Shown here: positions 23,303-24,327 of the stretch, one piece after another
Layout: each line of letters begins with the position of its first letter
How positions within the stretch are numbered: the first letter of the stretch is position 1
NCBI GenBank assembly: GCA_910585355.1
Contig: CAJUDN010000046.1
Span: 1 to 24,327, forward strand
Origin: an uncultured Lachnospiraceae bacterium
GTDB lineage: Bacteria; Bacillota_A; Clostridia; Lachnospirales; Lachnospiraceae
DNA: 24,327 nt
Direction: 5' to 3'
Program-made: the position numbers and the translations under genes
Notes under the pieces: model-generated
The model's database searches: none
Seen by the model: the letters and a program-made list of their open reading frames with translations, nothing else
Told to the model about the DNA's origin: nothing

Positions 23303-24113
23303 TTTACTATGTAAATTCCGGTTGCTAGTACTGCATTACGTAAGTTTTGATGAACAAAATAGCCGCAAGGTAGTATTAGTTGAGATTACGAATAGAGGCA
23401 ATAATTGTATGAGTATGAAGTATGGAGCGACTTGCTTTTATGTATGTTGTTGTTTGCGTCAGTAAATGTGTCTATTTATTGTGGAAGTTTTAGATAGAAA
23501 TTGTGAATGAGTCTATGTCTATGTAAGTGAACTCCTGGATATTTGATAGGAGAACCTATATGGGAAAACTGGTAATAATCTGGATTAGAATATTGGCAAC
23601 AATTATGTGAGTACAAGCATCAGTAATGATGTTTTATTTATGGAAATATCTGTGTTAGCAGCGATGTCTGTTTAAAAAGAAAAATATGTGGAGGTGAACA
23701 GAATTATAGTAATAAAATTGAATTTGAAATGATTATATAATGTAAAGAAAGAATAGGTTTATAATATCAGGGAGATAATGTTTTAGAGATTATATTTCTG
23801 TGATATCAGGGGTGAAAGAAGAAAATCTGATATAAATTTACATTCAGAAAATATTGTCTTTGGAATATGCCATATATAAATATGCAGTAGCTTTTAAAGG
23901 AAAAATGAGTGGGCGTATTTATGCATTTAAAGACTGATGCTGACGAAATTTGTTCTATACTGAATAAAACTGAGAAAAAGTAATAGCTTAATCTATATCC
24001 TATTGTGAAATAATTTTATATGACTGCGTAGGGGTAACAACTCAGAGGTTATATAAAATCTTACTAATATATCCTTGCTTGAAATTTAGCGAAAGTATTG
24101 TCTGTTTTGCATG
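23303..24113. other. AT-rich gene-poor stretch
   Basis: No convincing gene is present in about 800 bp. All frames are broken by frequent stops. A 67-codon frame beginning at 23262 overlaps parS and has no family resemblance. One 16-codon frame at 23560-23610 (MGKLVIIWIRILATIM) has AGGAG 7 nt ahead, but is too short to call a gene. A GGAGGTGA sequence near 23692 has no start codon at useful spacing. ATATCAGGG recurs at 23764 and 23812. The region may be decayed coding DNA or ParB-spreading territory under little coding constraint. Confidence 0.5.
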
Positions 24114-24260
24114 TTATCCGCTTGTTTGTAAATTTATATGTACTCCCGCTGCGCCGTTTCTTTGCAGATGTCCAGCTGGCATTGTCACGCACCAACCCGC
24201 TCGCAACTTTACTTTCTCTCTGAATGGAACGTTAAAGTGTGTTTGTAAATTCATTTTCAT
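24114..24260 (-). CDS. Possible 48-residue small protein of unknown function
   Basis: This minus-strand frame encodes 48 residues starting MKMNLQTHFNVPF and ending AAGVHINLQTSG. A GTGAGG sequence lies about 10 nt upstream of the ATG. The sequence NLQT occurs near both ends because of a 12-bp direct repeat. GC content of the middle is about half, far above the surroundings. I recognise no domain. It may be a small gene, a fragment of a larger repeat or a chance open frame. The evidence is the open frame, the start context and the composition only. Confidence 0.25.
   Translation of the reverse strand: MKMNLQTHFNVPFREKVKLRAGWCVTMPAGHLQRNGAAGVHINLQTSG
24123..24251. repeat. 12-bp direct repeats flanking a GC-rich island
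   Basis: TGTTTGTAAATT occurs at 24123-24134 and 24240-24251. The 105 bp between has 52 G or C (about 50 percent), against roughly 29 percent in 24001-24100 by hand count. Direct repeats around a compositionally foreign segment fit a small insertion or one unit of a dispersed repeat. Confidence 0.5.
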
Positions 24261-24304
24261 TATCTATATGCCTCACTTTGAGTAAAATATGTCACTTATT
24301 CGGT

Positions 24305-24327
24305 AGATCGGAAGAGCACACGTCTGA
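24305..24327 (+). other. Illumina TruSeq adapter read-through
   Basis: The last 23 bases, beginning AGATCGGAAGAGCACACG, match the start of the Illumina TruSeq read-1 adapter. This is not genomic sequence. The true contig should end at about 24304. Confidence 0.97.

Noticed and set aside
23262..23465. 67-codon frame over the parS site
   Set aside because: The MFHVKH portion is simply the translation of the parS palindrome; there is no ribosome binding site and no family match.

Overview
This window reads as one whole assembly contig (it ends in sequencing-adapter sequence) carrying the chromosomal replication origin of a low-GC Gram-positive anaerobe. The gene order dnaA-dnaN-S4 protein-recF-gyrB-gyrA on one side and rpmH-rnpA-yidD-yidC-jag-mnmE-mnmG-rsmG on the other is the classic Firmicutes origin layout. 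The protein sequences, a two-subunit class I fumarase and an ECF transporter S component beside dnaA suggest a gut Lachnospiraceae-type clostridium. I cannot name the genus.

Layout. (1) 1-387: no gene; an inverted-repeat-bounded structured element containing a terminator. (2) 388-3396, minus strand: a tight cluster read as yitT-like membrane protein, fumarase alpha, fumarase beta, plsC. It is driven by a good sigma-A promoter with two 17-bp near-identical direct repeats upstream. (3) 3528-4988, minus: an AbgB-like M20 amidohydrolase. (4) 5034-13690, minus: gyrA, gyrB, recF, S4-domain protein, dnaN and dnaA, read leftward. Two sets of DnaA boxes, dnaA-dnaN and upstream of dnaA, form a bipartite oriC. 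(5) 13994-14626, plus: an ECF transporter S component whose promoter is divergent from that of dnaA, with a helically phased DnaA-box array between the two. (6) 14972-21956, plus: rpmH, rnpA, yidD, yidC, jag, mnmE, mnmG and rsmG. (7) 22229-23179, minus: a membrane-anchored alpha/beta hydrolase, the only gene transcribed against the inferred direction of fork movement. (8) 23180-24327: about 1.1 kb of AT-rich, gene-poor DNA with a perfect parS site, a small compositionally distinct island and the adapter tail.

How it fits together. The left arm makes the initiator, sliding clamp, recombination mediator and gyrase. The right arm makes ribosomal protein L34, the RNase P protein, the membrane-insertion pair YidD/YidC with the RNA-binding protein Jag, and the tRNA wobble-uridine modifying pair MnmE/MnmG with the 16S rRNA methylase RsmG. 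The parS site implies a ParB (Spo0J)-SMC segregation system, but parA and parB are not in the window.

Most worth checking: a 43-nt element present at both ends of the gene block (with a five-codon mini-ORF in each copy), the 31-bp-spaced direct repeats ahead of the yitT-fumarase-plsC promoter, the phased DnaA-box array, the parS palindrome and the GC-rich island near the right end. I found no rRNA, tRNA, CRISPR, intact mobile element or recognisable defence system.
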